A DNA stretch of 64,000 bases, taken from Janthinobacterium agaricidamnosum NBRC 102515 = DSM 9628. Its GTDB lineage: Bacteria; Pseudomonadota; Gammaproteobacteria; Burkholderiales; Burkholderiaceae_D. Of this stretch, positions 45,528 through 53,679 are shown in pieces; positions within the stretch are counted from its first letter, which is position 1, and every line of letters starts with the position of its first letter. The notes beneath the pieces are model-generated. The model was not told the origin of the DNA. It saw only the letters and a list, made by a program, of their open reading frames with translations, and searched no databases. Location of the stretch: positions 887,729 through 951,728 of the forward strand of contig NZ_HG322949.1 in NCBI RefSeq assembly GCF_000723165.1, read 5' to 3'. Made by a program: the position numbers and the translations under genes.

Positions 45528-45660
45528 GCGGAAATCTCCAGAAGCTAAGGCTGTTTGTTAATTAAAGGGTACTTTAAGTAATCTTAATACGGAACAATGT
45601 AAAGTTGGCAAAGGTCGTTGTCGGAAAGGCTGGCCGGCGGTTTGATGTGCCGCGCATTTA

Positions 45661-45818
45661 GAGCCTATCCCAGTAGATGAATACGCCCTCTTCTGGCGCC
45701 CCTCAGGAACGGGGACTGCGTTGATCGTCGTCGCGTGGCTCGCCACGCTTCCTCCTCACGCCTGGTCCGCGCTCCTGATGCGCGGCCAGAACAAGACGCT
45801 CACTACTGGGATAGGCTC
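45661..45818 (+). repeat. MITE-like element, copy 2 (complete, 158 bp)
   Basis: Same ends as copy 1 (GAGCCTATCCCAGTAG and its inverse), opposite orientation, only a few base differences. Flanked by TTA on both sides (45658-45660 and 45819-45821). It sits in the spacer between the divergent cyclophilin and DedA genes, 82 bases before the DedA start. Confidence 0.9.
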
Positions 45819-45900
45819 TTAATCACAAAATATCACGGCCATTGCGCCGTTGGGCGCCTGCCGTGGTGTATGATTCCGCCGCAACCTTTAGGGAAAATTT

Positions 45901-46557
45901 ATGGATTTTGTGCAATTCCTTGACATGATCGTTCATGTCGACAAGACACTTGGCGTCCTGATCGCGCAATACGGCACCCTGGTGTACGCCGTGCTGTTCG
46001 CGATTATTTTTTGCGAAACCGGATTGGTGGTGCTGTTTTTCTTCCCGGGGGATACGCTGCTGTTTATCGCCGGCGCTTTTTGCGCGACCGGGGAAATGCA
46101 TCTCGGCCTGTTGATGGCGTTGCTGGTGACGGCGGCGATTACCGGCAATACGCTCAATTACTGGATAGGCGAGGCGATCGGGCACCGGGTATTTACCCAC
46201 GATTACCGCTGGATCAACAAGGATGCGCTGCGCCGTACCCACGATTTCTTCGACAAGCATGGCGGCAAGACCATCATCCTGGCGCGCTTCGTGCCGGTGG
46301 TGCGTACTTTTGCCCCGCTGGTCGCCGGCGTGTCCGACATGACCCATGCGCGCTTCCAGATGTATAACATCAGCGGTGCGATACTGTGGGTGGTCGGCCT
46401 GGTGACGGCTGGCTACTTCTTTGGCAATATCCCGATGATCCGCGACCATCTGACGCTGATCGTGCTGTTCGGCGTCGGCGTGGCGGTAGTGCCGATCGCG
46501 CTGGGCGGCTTGTGGAAATTGTACAAAAAGATGACCACCCGTAAAGCTGGAACCTGA
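45901..46557 (+). CDS. DedA-family membrane protein
   Basis: A 218-residue inner-membrane protein with about five hydrophobic segments. DedA motifs are visible: FCETGLVVLFFFPGDTLLF, the GNTLNYWIGEAIGHRVF block and RFVPVVRTFAPLVAGVSDM. The family is linked to undecaprenyl-phosphate or phospholipid translocation and envelope homeostasis. Start chosen at the ATG at 45901, preceded by AGGGAAAA. Separate from the flanking genes. Confidence 0.9.
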   Translation: MDFVQFLDMIVHVDKTLGVLIAQYGTLVYAVLFAIIFCETGLVVLFFFPGDTLLFIAGAFCATGEMHLGLLMALLVTAAITGNTLNYWIGEAIGHRVFTHDYRWINKDALRRTHDFFDKHGGKTIILARFVPVVRTFAPLVAGVSDMTHARFQMYNISGAILWVVGLVTAGYFFGNIPMIRDHLTLIVLFGVGVAVVPIALGGLWKLYKKMTTRKAGT

Positions 46558-46567
46558 GCGGGCGATA

Positions 46568-46589
46568 GGCTGCGGCACAGTCCGCAGCC
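46568..46589. terminator. Hairpin after the DedA gene
   Basis: GGCTGCGG (46568-46575) pairs perfectly with CCGCAGCC (46582-46589), ten bases after the stop. No immediate T-run follows, so termination efficiency is uncertain. Confidence 0.45.
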
Positions 46590-46724
46590 GGCCCGGCCCG
46601 GCGATTTTGTTTCCGTTTTCTGCCATTATTTCCGCACCATTTTCCTCTGGCATTCATGTCAAAATTCAAGTTTTAGCATGTAACAGCCGTATACCAGAAG
46701 GTAATCGACCCTTTCTGGAATCCC

Positions 46725-47789
46725 ATGCGTAATTTGAGCGCCCTGCTGGTTTGCAGCCTTGCCATGATGACGGCGAGCGCCAACGATGTGCCCGCCCCCG
46801 GTAGCGCGTCGGCTTCGGCTGCCGCCAGTGCGTCGGCACCGGCCAGCGCCGCCGCCAAGGCCGCCGCCGCCAAGACCCTGACCGAGTCGGTCAAGAAACC
46901 TGTCGCGCCAAGGTCGTCGGCCGCCAGCGCCGCCGCCGCGCGCGCCGCCGAAGATCAGTCCGAACTGGATTTATCGGCCAAGATCGCCGCGCGCCTGGCC
47001 GAGATGCGCGCCAACCAGGCCGCCCGCGCGGCGCATGCCGCCAAGGCCCGCAAGGCGGCGACGGCGGCCGCCGCGGCGCGCGCCGCCGCGCCGGTGCCGC
47101 CGCCGGTCCCGCAAAGCACCGACTGGTCGTATGAGGGCGATACCGGGCCGGACAACTGGGGCAAGATCAATTCCAGCTGGGCCCAGTGCGGCAACGGCAC
47201 GCGCCAGTCGCCGATCGATCTCCGCGACGGCATGAAGGTCGACCTGGAGCAGATCAGCTTCGACTACAAGCCGTCGTCGTTCACCGTCATCGACAATGGC
47301 CACACCATCCTGGTGACGGTCGGCAGCGGCAATTACATCACCGTGCAAAACCATATGTACGAGCTGGTGCAGTTCCACTTCCACCGTCCGTCGGAAGAGC
47401 GCATCAACGGCAAGGGCTATGAAATGGTGGTGCACCTGGTGCACCGCGATGGGCAAGGCAAGCTGGCGATGCTGGCGATTTTGCTGGAGCGTGGCAACCC
47501 GCAAAGCACCATCCAGACCGTGTGGAACAATCTGCCGCTGGAGAAAAAGGAGCTGGTGACGCCGGCGATCGTGCTCGATCCGGCCGAACTGCTGCCGCAG
47601 AAGCGCGACTATTTCACCTACATGGGCTCGATGACCGAGCCGCCCTGCACCGAGGGCGTGCTGTGGATGGTGATGAAACAGCCGCAGCAGGCGTCGCCGG
47701 ACCAGATGGCGCTGTTCAGCCGGCTGTATCCCTTCAATGTGCGGCCCATCCAGAACAGCAACGGCCGCGTCATCAAGGAATCGAACTGA
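46725..47789 (+). CDS. Exported alpha-type carbonic anhydrase with Ala-rich leader
   Basis: A 354-residue protein. A signal peptide (LSALLVCSLAMMTASA) is followed by about 110 residues of alanine-rich low complexity with charged stretches. The catalytic domain begins at DWSYEGDTGPDNWG and has QSPIDLRDG, the zinc histidines in VQFHFHRPSEE and VVHLVHRDG, and PPCTEGVLWMVM. It reversibly hydrates CO2 in the periplasm. The Ala-rich segment may be a cell-wall or coiled-coil spacer. Confidence 0.92.
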   Translation: MRNLSALLVCSLAMMTASANDVPAPGSASASAAASASAPASAAAKAAAAKTLTESVKKPVAPRSSAASAAAARAAEDQSELDLSAKIAARLAEMRANQAARAAHAAKARKAATAAAAARAAAPVPPPVPQSTDWSYEGDTGPDNWGKINSSWAQCGNGTRQSPIDLRDGMKVDLEQISFDYKPSSFTVIDNGHTILVTVGSGNYITVQNHMYELVQFHFHRPSEERINGKGYEMVVHLVHRDGQGKLAMLAILLERGNPQSTIQTVWNNLPLEKKELVTPAIVLDPAELLPQKRDYFTYMGSMTEPPCTEGVLWMVMKQPQQASPDQMALFSRLYPFNVRPIQNSNGRVIKESN

Positions 47790-47798
47790 GTGTGCCGT

Positions 47799-48635
47799 TT
47801 AGGACCAGTTGAGCTGCTGGCGGCCCGACCAGCTTTGGCCGGGCGCCAGCGTGGCCGGTGCGATCAGCGCCGCCTCGATGCAGATAAAGCGCCGGTATTC
47901 ATCGTCGCTCATGTCGTTCAAGGCCCGGCTGTCGGCCGCGCCGGGATTCCACACCACCGCGTCGGTAAACCCCTGCTGCTCCAGTTGCAGCGTGGCGTCG
48001 CCCGCGCTCAGGGTCAGCGGCCCCGGCACCTGGCGGTAGAGCCGGTCCAGCTTGTCGTCGAAGGACAGCACCGCTTCGCGCTGGATGGCGTCGCTGTGCT
48101 GCGGGTCTGAAAAATGCACGTCTTGCAAACCCGCCAGGCGGCTGGACTGGAAGTCGCCGACCTGGTGATAGCTGTGCAGCGCCGCCGAAAACGGGAACGC
48201 TTGGGTACCGGTGTTCGCGACCGTGAAATCGATGGCCAGCCGATTGCCGTGCAAGGTCACGCGCAGGGTCAGTGCGAATGCGAACGGCCAGGCCGACGCC
48301 AGCGGCGCCGGCAAGTCGGATGGGGCCAGGCTGAATTCGGCGTAAGCACCGTCGTCGTCGCTGCCATTGCCGCTCAGGCGCCAGTGGGCGATGCGCGCAA
48401 AACCGTGGCGCAAGCCGGTGCCGCGTTCGCTGAATTGGGGAAAGATCAGCGGCACGCCGCCACGGATCGCCTTGCTGCCGTCGAGCGCCGACAGCGCGCT
48501 GCAGAACAGCCGCTCCTGGCCGTCCGCGGTTGTCCACGACACCAGGTGGCCGCCGTACAGCGTGACGGTGGCGTGGGCGCCGTCCGGCGCGCTGATGCGC
48601 ACTGCGGGCAGCGCGCCGAAGGTGGTCATGCTCAT
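47799..48635 (-). CDS. D-hexose-6-phosphate mutarotase (aldose 1-epimerase family)
   Basis: A 278-residue cytoplasmic galactose-mutarotase-fold protein of the YeaD type: HLVSWTTADGQERLFCS, AIRGGVPLIFPQFSERGTG, HSYHQVGD and a late VVWNPGAADSRALNDM. Converts alpha/beta anomers of hexose 6-phosphates. Starts at the ATG at 48635 or the one two codons later. Separated from amiC by 19 bases and co-oriented with it, probably on the same transcript. Confidence 0.88.
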   Translation of the reverse strand: MSMTTFGALPAVRISAPDGAHATVTLYGGHLVSWTTADGQERLFCSALSALDGSKAIRGGVPLIFPQFSERGTGLRHGFARIAHWRLSGNGSDDDGAYAEFSLAPSDLPAPLASAWPFAFALTLRVTLHGNRLAIDFTVANTGTQAFPFSAALHSYHQVGDFQSSRLAGLQDVHFSDPQHSDAIQREAVLSFDDKLDRLYRQVPGPLTLSAGDATLQLEQQGFTDAVVWNPGAADSRALNDMSDDEYRRFICIEAALIAPATLAPGQSWSGRQQLNWS

Positions 48636-48654
48636 CGAGGAAGTTCCGTGATAG

Positions 48655-50097
48655 TCAAGTCAGGCGGTTCTTGGCCAGCGGCGGGTTTTTCGCGAGATAA
48701 CGCTTGATGCCCTTGACGATGGCGTCGGCCAACTGGTCCTGGTAGCGGTTGTCGGTCAGCCGCGCTTCTTCTTCCGGGTTCGAAATGAAGGCGGTTTCGA
48801 TCAGGATCGACGGAATGTCCGGCGCCTTCAATACCGCGAAGCCGGCCTGTTCGACCGAACCCTTGTGCAGCCGGTTGATGCCGCCGATTTCACTCAGCAC
48901 CGCATTGCCGAGCTTCATGCTGTCATTGATCTGCGCCGTGGTCGACAGGTCGAACAGCACGCTGGCCAATTGCTTGTCGTGGCTCTTGACGTTGACGCCG
49001 CCGATGGTGTCGGCTTCGTTTTCCTTGTTGGCCAGCCAGCGCGCGGCGGTCGAGGTGGCGCCTTTTTCAGACAGCACGAACACCGACGAGCCGCGTGCGC
49101 TCGGCTGGATGAAGGCGTCGGCGTGGATCGACACGAACAGGTCGGCCTGCACCTTGCGGGCTTTCTCGACGCGCATTTGCAGCGGCACGAAAAAGTCGGC
49201 GTCGCGCGTCAGCATCACGCGGATATTCGATTGTTCTTCCAGCTTGGTCTTGAGGCGCTTGGCGATCGCCAGCACCACGTCTTTTTCGCGGCTGCCGCGA
49301 TTGCCGGTGGCGCCCGGATCTTCGCCGCCATGGCCGGGGTCGAGCGCAACGGTCAGGATGCGCGTGATTTTCTGGCCAGGCACGGGCTTGTTGTCCGGCC
49401 GCGGCTCCGGCTTCGGCGGCACCGCCGCCACCTCCGGCGCCGGTGCAGCGATAGTCGCCGGGGCGGTGATAGGCGCCGGTGCGGCTGGCGCCGGGACCGG
49501 GGCCGGCGTGGTCGCCGCTACCACCGGCGCATTGGCGATGTCCGGCCGCAGGTCCGGCATCGGCGGCTTGACCGGGTTATCCGGGTCGCTCGACCATTCG
49601 CCTTTTTCGATCAGGCGGGCGATCGGGTCGGCTTGCCTGACCGGATACAGGTCGAAGATCAGGCGATGGTTGTACGAGCCGGCCGGCGGCAGCGTAAACA
49701 GCTGCGGCGTGACTTCTTCCTTCAGGTCGAACACCAGCCGCACCACGTTGGGCCGGTTCTGGCCGACCCGCACCTGTTTGATATACGGGTCGCCGGACTG
49801 GATCTTGGCCACCAGGCCTTTCAGCGTCGGGCTCAGTTCCAGGCCTTCGATGTCGACCACCAGCCGTTCCGGGTCCTTGACGATGAAATGGGTGGTTTTC
49901 AGGACGCTGTCGTTTTCCAGCGTGACGCGGGTGTAATCTTCGGCCGGCCAGACCCGCACGGCGAGAATCTGGGCGGCCATCGCCGGCAGCGGCGCCAGCA
50001 CGGACAGCAACAGGGTGGCGCCGGCCTTCAGCACCGTGCGCCGGGTGGCCGGCGAGGCAATTAAAGGTTCGGTGCGAATTTGAGACGGTTGAGGCAT
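48655..50097 (-). CDS. amiC: N-acetylmuramoyl-L-alanine amidase (AmiC-type)
   Basis: Periplasmic amidase that cleaves peptidoglycan crosslinks at the septum. The 480-residue protein has a twin-arginine signal (ATRRTVLKAGATLLL), an AMIN domain (about 45-150), a proline/alanine linker, and an Amidase_3 domain with VALDPGHGGEDPGATG, REKDVVLAIAKRL and LFVSIHADAF. It overlaps tsaE by 37 bases; the pair is common in betaproteobacteria. Confidence 0.93.
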   Translation of the reverse strand: MPQPSQIRTEPLIASPATRRTVLKAGATLLLSVLAPLPAMAAQILAVRVWPAEDYTRVTLENDSVLKTTHFIVKDPERLVVDIEGLELSPTLKGLVAKIQSGDPYIKQVRVGQNRPNVVRLVFDLKEEVTPQLFTLPPAGSYNHRLIFDLYPVRQADPIARLIEKGEWSSDPDNPVKPPMPDLRPDIANAPVVAATTPAPVPAPAAPAPITAPATIAAPAPEVAAVPPKPEPRPDNKPVPGQKITRILTVALDPGHGGEDPGATGNRGSREKDVVLAIAKRLKTKLEEQSNIRVMLTRDADFFVPLQMRVEKARKVQADLFVSIHADAFIQPSARGSSVFVLSEKGATSTAARWLANKENEADTIGGVNVKSHDKQLASVLFDLSTTAQINDSMKLGNAVLSEIGGINRLHKGSVEQAGFAVLKAPDIPSILIETAFISNPEEEARLTDNRYQDQLADAIVKGIKRYLAKNPPLAKNRLT

Positions 50098-50558
50098 GAC
50101 AGACCCAGTTCAGACGACGCCTGCAATTCTACATCACGACCATGCCCGGCGACCTCAAGAAATATATTCAAATCGGCCGGCGGCAAGACCGGGTCGGCTT
50201 TTTCCGGCCATTCGACGATGCAGATATTGTCGCCGTCGAAGTCTTCGCGGAAGCCCGCGTCGAGGAATTCTTCCGGACTGCCCATGCGGTACAGGTCGAA
50301 ATGGATCAGGTTGACGGCGCGGCCATCGAGTTGCACGGTGTACGGTTCGGACAAGGTATAGGTCGGGCTTTTGACATGGCCGGCATGGCCGGCCGCGTGC
50401 AGCAGCGCGCGCGTCAGCGCGGTCTTGCCGGCGCCAAGGTCGCCGTGCAGGTAGATCGCCAGGCCGGGCGCCAGGGCGCGCGCCAGCGCCGCGCCCAGGG
50501 CTGCGGTGCCGGCTTCATCGTTGAGGTGGGCTTTGAAATGGGCGGTCATCGGCTGCAT
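50061..50558 (-). CDS. tsaE: tRNA threonylcarbamoyladenosine biosynthesis ATPase TsaE
   Basis: P-loop ATPase that works with TsaB and TsaD in t6A37 formation. The 165-residue protein has Walker A GDLGAGKTALTRAL (39-52), KSPTYTLSEPYTV and LIHFDLYRMGSPEEF. It overlaps the start of amiC by 37 bases. The upstream spacer to queG contains a repeat of the second family. Confidence 0.95.
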   Translation of the reverse strand: MQPMTAHFKAHLNDEAGTAALGAALARALAPGLAIYLHGDLGAGKTALTRALLHAAGHAGHVKSPTYTLSEPYTVQLDGRAVNLIHFDLYRMGSPEEFLDAGFREDFDGDNICIVEWPEKADPVLPPADLNIFLEVAGHGRDVELQASSELGLSCLNRLKFAPNL

Positions 50559-50590
50559 CGAATAAAATGTGGTCTTATCGTTTTAAATAT

Positions 50591-50691
50591 GAGTGTCTGA
50601 CAGAATGTTCAGGGCAAGGCGTATCGCCGCAGACAGTACGAGAGTACGGCAAGGTGATATAACGAAGCCATGGACATTTTGTCAGGCACTC
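50591..50691 (+). repeat. Second repeat family, 101-bp form
   Basis: Left end GAGTGTCTGACAGAATGTTC; right end GACATTTTGTCAGGCACTC, an imperfect inverse. The left end and adjoining GGCAAG region match the reverse complement of 26681-26746 at most positions over about 30 bases. It occupies most of the spacer between the divergent tsaE and queG genes. No clear target duplication. Confidence 0.65.
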
Positions 50692-50767
50692 CAAGTTGGA
50701 TCGGGCGCGCGGCTGCGGCTTTATCCATTGTAATGATCCATTGTAACCGCGAGAACGACGTCCCGGC

Positions 50768-51874
50768 ATGAGCACCACCGAACCCGATCTGATCGAACTG
50801 GCGCGCACCATCAAGAGCTGGGGCAGGGAACTCGGTTTTGCCGAGGTGCGCATCGCCGACATCGATCTGAGCCACCAGGAGGCCGGCTTGCAGGCGTGGC
50901 TGGACGCCGGTTATCACGGTCAGATGGATTATATGGCAAGCCACGGCATGAAACGCGCGCGGCCGGCCGAACTGGTGCCGGGCACGGTGCGCGTGATCAG
51001 CGCGCGCATGAACTACCTGCCGCCGGCGCTGGGCCCCGACTGGCGGCGCGACGAAGCGGCGCGCCAGGACGATCCGGCGGCCGCCGTGATCTCGGTGTAT
51101 GCGCGCGGCCGCGACTATCATAAAGTGATGCGCTCGCGCTTGCAGCAGCTGGCCGAACGCATCGAGGGCGAGATCGGCGCATTCGGTTTTCGGGTGTTCA
51201 GCGATTCGGCGCCGGTGATGGAAGTGGCGCTGGCCGAAAAGGCCGGCCTGGGCTGGCGCGGCAAGCATACCTTGCTGATCAACCGCCAGGGCGGCTCGTT
51301 TTTCTTCCTCGGCGAGATCCTGGTCGATTTGCCGCTGCCGGTGGACAGCCCCGAAACGCCGCGCTGCGGCCAGTGCTCGGCCTGCATCGCCGTGTGTCCG
51401 ACCCAGGCCATCCTGGGGCCGCAGCAGCTCGACGCGCGGCGCTGCATTTCCTACCTGACCATAGAACTGAAGGGCAGCATCCCGCTGGAGATGCGGCCGC
51501 TGATCGGCAACCGGGTGTATGGCTGCGACGATTGCCAGACCATTTGCCCGTGGAATAAGTTCGCGCAACGGGCGGTGGTGGCGGACTTCGACGAGCGCAA
51601 CGGCCTCGGCGGCTCCAGCATGGTCGCACTGTTCGGCTGGACCGAGGAGCAATTCAACCGGTGCATGGAAGGCAGCGCGATCCGCCGCATCGGCCATGAA
51701 CGCTGGCTGCGCAACCTGGCGGTCGGCATGGGCAATGCAGCCGTCAAGGCCAAGGGCGCGCCGGACATCGTCGCGGCATTGACGGCGCGGCTCGACCATC
51801 CATCGGAGATCGTGCGCGAGCACGTCGCATGGGCGCTGGCGCTGCACCGCTCCTGCGCGGCCGGCAGCACCTGA
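50768..51874 (+). CDS. queG: Epoxyqueuosine reductase
   Basis: Cobalamin- and iron-sulfur-dependent enzyme for the last step of queuosine synthesis in tRNA. The 368-residue protein has the DUF1730 N-terminal region (GYHGQMDYMASH), two 4Fe-4S clusters (CGQCSACIAVCPTQAI and CDDCQTICPWNKF) and a C-terminal HEAT-like repeat (LTARLDHPSEIVREHVAWAL). Divergent from tsaE, a conserved betaproteobacterial arrangement. Confidence 0.96.
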   Translation: MSTTEPDLIELARTIKSWGRELGFAEVRIADIDLSHQEAGLQAWLDAGYHGQMDYMASHGMKRARPAELVPGTVRVISARMNYLPPALGPDWRRDEAARQDDPAAAVISVYARGRDYHKVMRSRLQQLAERIEGEIGAFGFRVFSDSAPVMEVALAEKAGLGWRGKHTLLINRQGGSFFFLGEILVDLPLPVDSPETPRCGQCSACIAVCPTQAILGPQQLDARRCISYLTIELKGSIPLEMRPLIGNRVYGCDDCQTICPWNKFAQRAVVADFDERNGLGGSSMVALFGWTEEQFNRCMEGSAIRRIGHERWLRNLAVGMGNAAVKAKGAPDIVAALTARLDHPSEIVREHVAWALALHRSCAAGST

Positions 51875-51920
51875 CAAAACGCCGATGACGGCGCGATTTT
51901 CGCTGCCCCGAAATTGCCAC

Positions 51921-51973
51921 TTGACTTAGCGATATATCGTTATAAACTGTCGATATCTACTAACGATATATCT
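51921..51973 (+). promoter_or_regulatory. Promoter with a cluster of GATAT(AT)C palindromes upstream of the PadR gene
   Basis: TTGACT at 51921 and TATAAA at 51941 are possible promoter elements, though their spacing (14) is short. Three palindromic cores follow one another: GATATATC at 51931-51938 (within CGATATATCG), GATATC at 51952-51957 and GATATATC at 51965-51972. Such clustering directly before a PadR gene suggests autoregulation. Confidence 0.6.
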
Positions 51974-51977
51974 TTAA

Positions 51978-52613
51978 ATGGGTGGCGACATGAGAAACTC
52001 ACACTACGCCGGACACGGCCAGCACTACCACGGCTACCACGGCCAGCGCGATCACTTCGCATTGCACGGGCGCGGCGGACGCGGCGGTTTCGATGGCGAA
52101 TTCGACGGCATGGGCGGCGGCATGGGACGTGGCGGGCGCGGCGGCGAACGCCCCGAGCGCGTGTTCGGCCGCGGCGACTTGCCGCTGATCGTGCTGGCGC
52201 TGATCGAGGCCAGCCCGCGCCACGGTTACGACATCATCAAGGCGATCGAGGAACGCTGCGGCGGCGCCTATGCTCCCAGCCCGGGCGCGGTATATCCGAC
52301 GCTGACCATGCTGGAAGAGCAGGACCAGATCGTGGCGGCGGAAAGCGCCGGCGGCAAGAAGCTGTACAGCATCACCGGCATCGGCCGCGCCTATCTGCTG
52401 GAACACCGCAGCCAGGTCGACGGCATCCTGGCGCGGCTCGACATGTTCGCCCGGGTGCAAGCCAGGCGCGCGCTGCCGGAGCGGGTGCATCAGGCGATGC
52501 ATACGCTGAAACACGCGCTGCTGCTGCGCAAAGGCAGCTGGGACGAAGCCGAAGCCGGGCGCGTTTGCGCCATCCTGCAACAGGCGGCCAACCAGATCAT
52601 CGATGCAGACTGA
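51978..52613 (+). CDS. PadR-family regulator with His/Gly-rich metal-binding leader (YqjI-like)
   Basis: A 211-residue protein. Residues 1-55 are rich in His, Gly and Arg (HGQHYHGYHGQRDHFALHG), followed by a PadR winged HTH: DLPLIVLALIEASPRHGYDI, GGAYAPSPGAVYPTLTMLEE and a C-terminal dimer helix. This is the layout of E. coli YqjI, a nickel/iron-responsive repressor of the ferric-siderophore reductase YqjH. Downstream lies a broken gene of exactly that type. An ATG at 51990 is an alternative start with a weak GGTGG ribosome site. Confidence 0.88.
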   Translation: MGGDMRNSHYAGHGQHYHGYHGQRDHFALHGRGGRGGFDGEFDGMGGGMGRGGRGGERPERVFGRGDLPLIVLALIEASPRHGYDIIKAIEERCGGAYAPSPGAVYPTLTMLEEQDQIVAAESAGGKKLYSITGIGRAYLLEHRSQVDGILARLDMFARVQARRALPERVHQAMHTLKHALLLRKGSWDEAEAGRVCAILQQAANQIIDAD

Positions 52614-52628
52614 GATAAAGGAGTCACC

Positions 52629-53049
52629 TTGAGCGCCATCCCCGAACGCCGGCACGCGATCGCCCGGGTGCGCCACGACCTGACAAGGCGCGTGCTGACC
52701 GTGCTGCGCACCGAACCGCTGAGCCGCCACATGCTGCGCGTCACGCTGACCGGCGACGACCTGGAAGGGTTTGTCTCGGCGCGCCTGACGACCATGTCAA
52801 GCTGATTTTCCCGGCCCCGGGCAGTCGCGCGCCGGTCTTGCCGGTGCCGGGCAACGGCCCGAATCCGATCACTCATGCCGAAGGCGAGCGGCCGGTCGCG
52901 CGCAATTAGACGCGGCGCCGCTACGATGCCCTGACGAAGGAACTGGATATCGATTTCATGCTGCATGGCGACGGCCCGGCCTCGTCGTGGGCGGCGCAAG
53001 CGGCGCCGGCCAGACGGCCAGCGAACATCACCAGACCCACAACGAGTGA
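52629..53049 (+). pseudogene. Decayed siderophore-interacting protein (YqjH/ViuB-like)
   Basis: AAAGGAG at 52618-52624 precedes a TTG at 52629. The first frame reads like a siderophore-interacting FAD protein (LRTEPLSRHMLRVTLTGDDL, EGFVSA), then shifts: the continuation DDHVKLIFPAPGSRAPVL is in the next frame. A TAG interrupts the conserved RDYTPRRYD region (seen as RN-stop-TRRRYD), and after DIDFMLHGDGPASSW the homology fades; the C-terminal NAD-binding half is missing. At least one frameshift, one nonsense codon and a truncation. Its presumed regulator upstream looks intact. Confidence 0.8.
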
Positions 53050-53083
53050 GCGCGTAGCGGTAGCAGCTGGACGGGAGGCCGGC

Positions 53084-53668
53084 TTATTTCAGCAGGCCGG
53101 CCAGTTCGACCGCCGTCTTGACTTGCATCTTGTCGAAGATATGCGCGCGGTGCACTTCCACCGTGCGCATGCTGATGCCCAGCTTGTCGGCCACCACCTT
53201 GTTCATTTTCCCGGCCAGTATCAAGTCCAGCACTTCCCGCTCGCGGCTCGACAGCGTCGCCAGCCGCGCATGCACGGCCGCCAGCTCGCCGGCCTGGCGC
53301 GAGTTGGCCAGGCCCTGTTCGACCCGGTCCATCAAGTCGTTGTCGTTGAACGGCTTTTCAAAAAAATCGAAGGCGCCGCGTTTCAGGCTGTCGACCGCCA
53401 TCGGCACGTCGCCGTGACCGGTCAGGAAAATCACCGGCAGGCGCTGGGTCAGGTCGCGCCGCACCAGCTGGTCGAACAGCGCGATGCCGTTCATGTCGGG
53501 CATGCGCACGTCGAGCAGCACGCAGTCGCCCTGCGGGTCGAACTGGCCGTCCAGCCCTTCCAGGAAGCGCAGCGCGCTGTTGTACGTGCAGGCGGCGATA
53601 TTGCGCGACGACGCCAGCCAGGACAGGGAATCGCGTACCACTTCTTCGTCATCTATTATGTGCAGCAT
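53084..53668 (-). CDS. FixJ/DctR-type response regulator
   Basis: A 194-residue two-component regulator: receiver domain MLHIIDDEEVVRDSLSWLAS with phospho-acceptor Asp53 in LLDVRMPDMNG and Lys in EKPF, then a LuxR-type HTH (LSSREREVLDLILAGKMNKV, DKLGISMRTVEVHRAHIF). The ATG at 53668 is used. Eleven bases downstream of the sensor kinase gene, so co-expressed. With the divergent dctPQM genes, it is the likely activator of C4-dicarboxylate uptake. Confidence 0.92.
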   Translation of the reverse strand: MLHIIDDEEVVRDSLSWLASSRNIAACTYNSALRFLEGLDGQFDPQGDCVLLDVRMPDMNGIALFDQLVRRDLTQRLPVIFLTGHGDVPMAVDSLKRGAFDFFEKPFNDNDLMDRVEQGLANSRQAGELAAVHARLATLSSREREVLDLILAGKMNKVVADKLGISMRTVEVHRAHIFDKMQVKTAVELAGLLK

Positions 53669-53679
53669 GGTGTCTCCGT

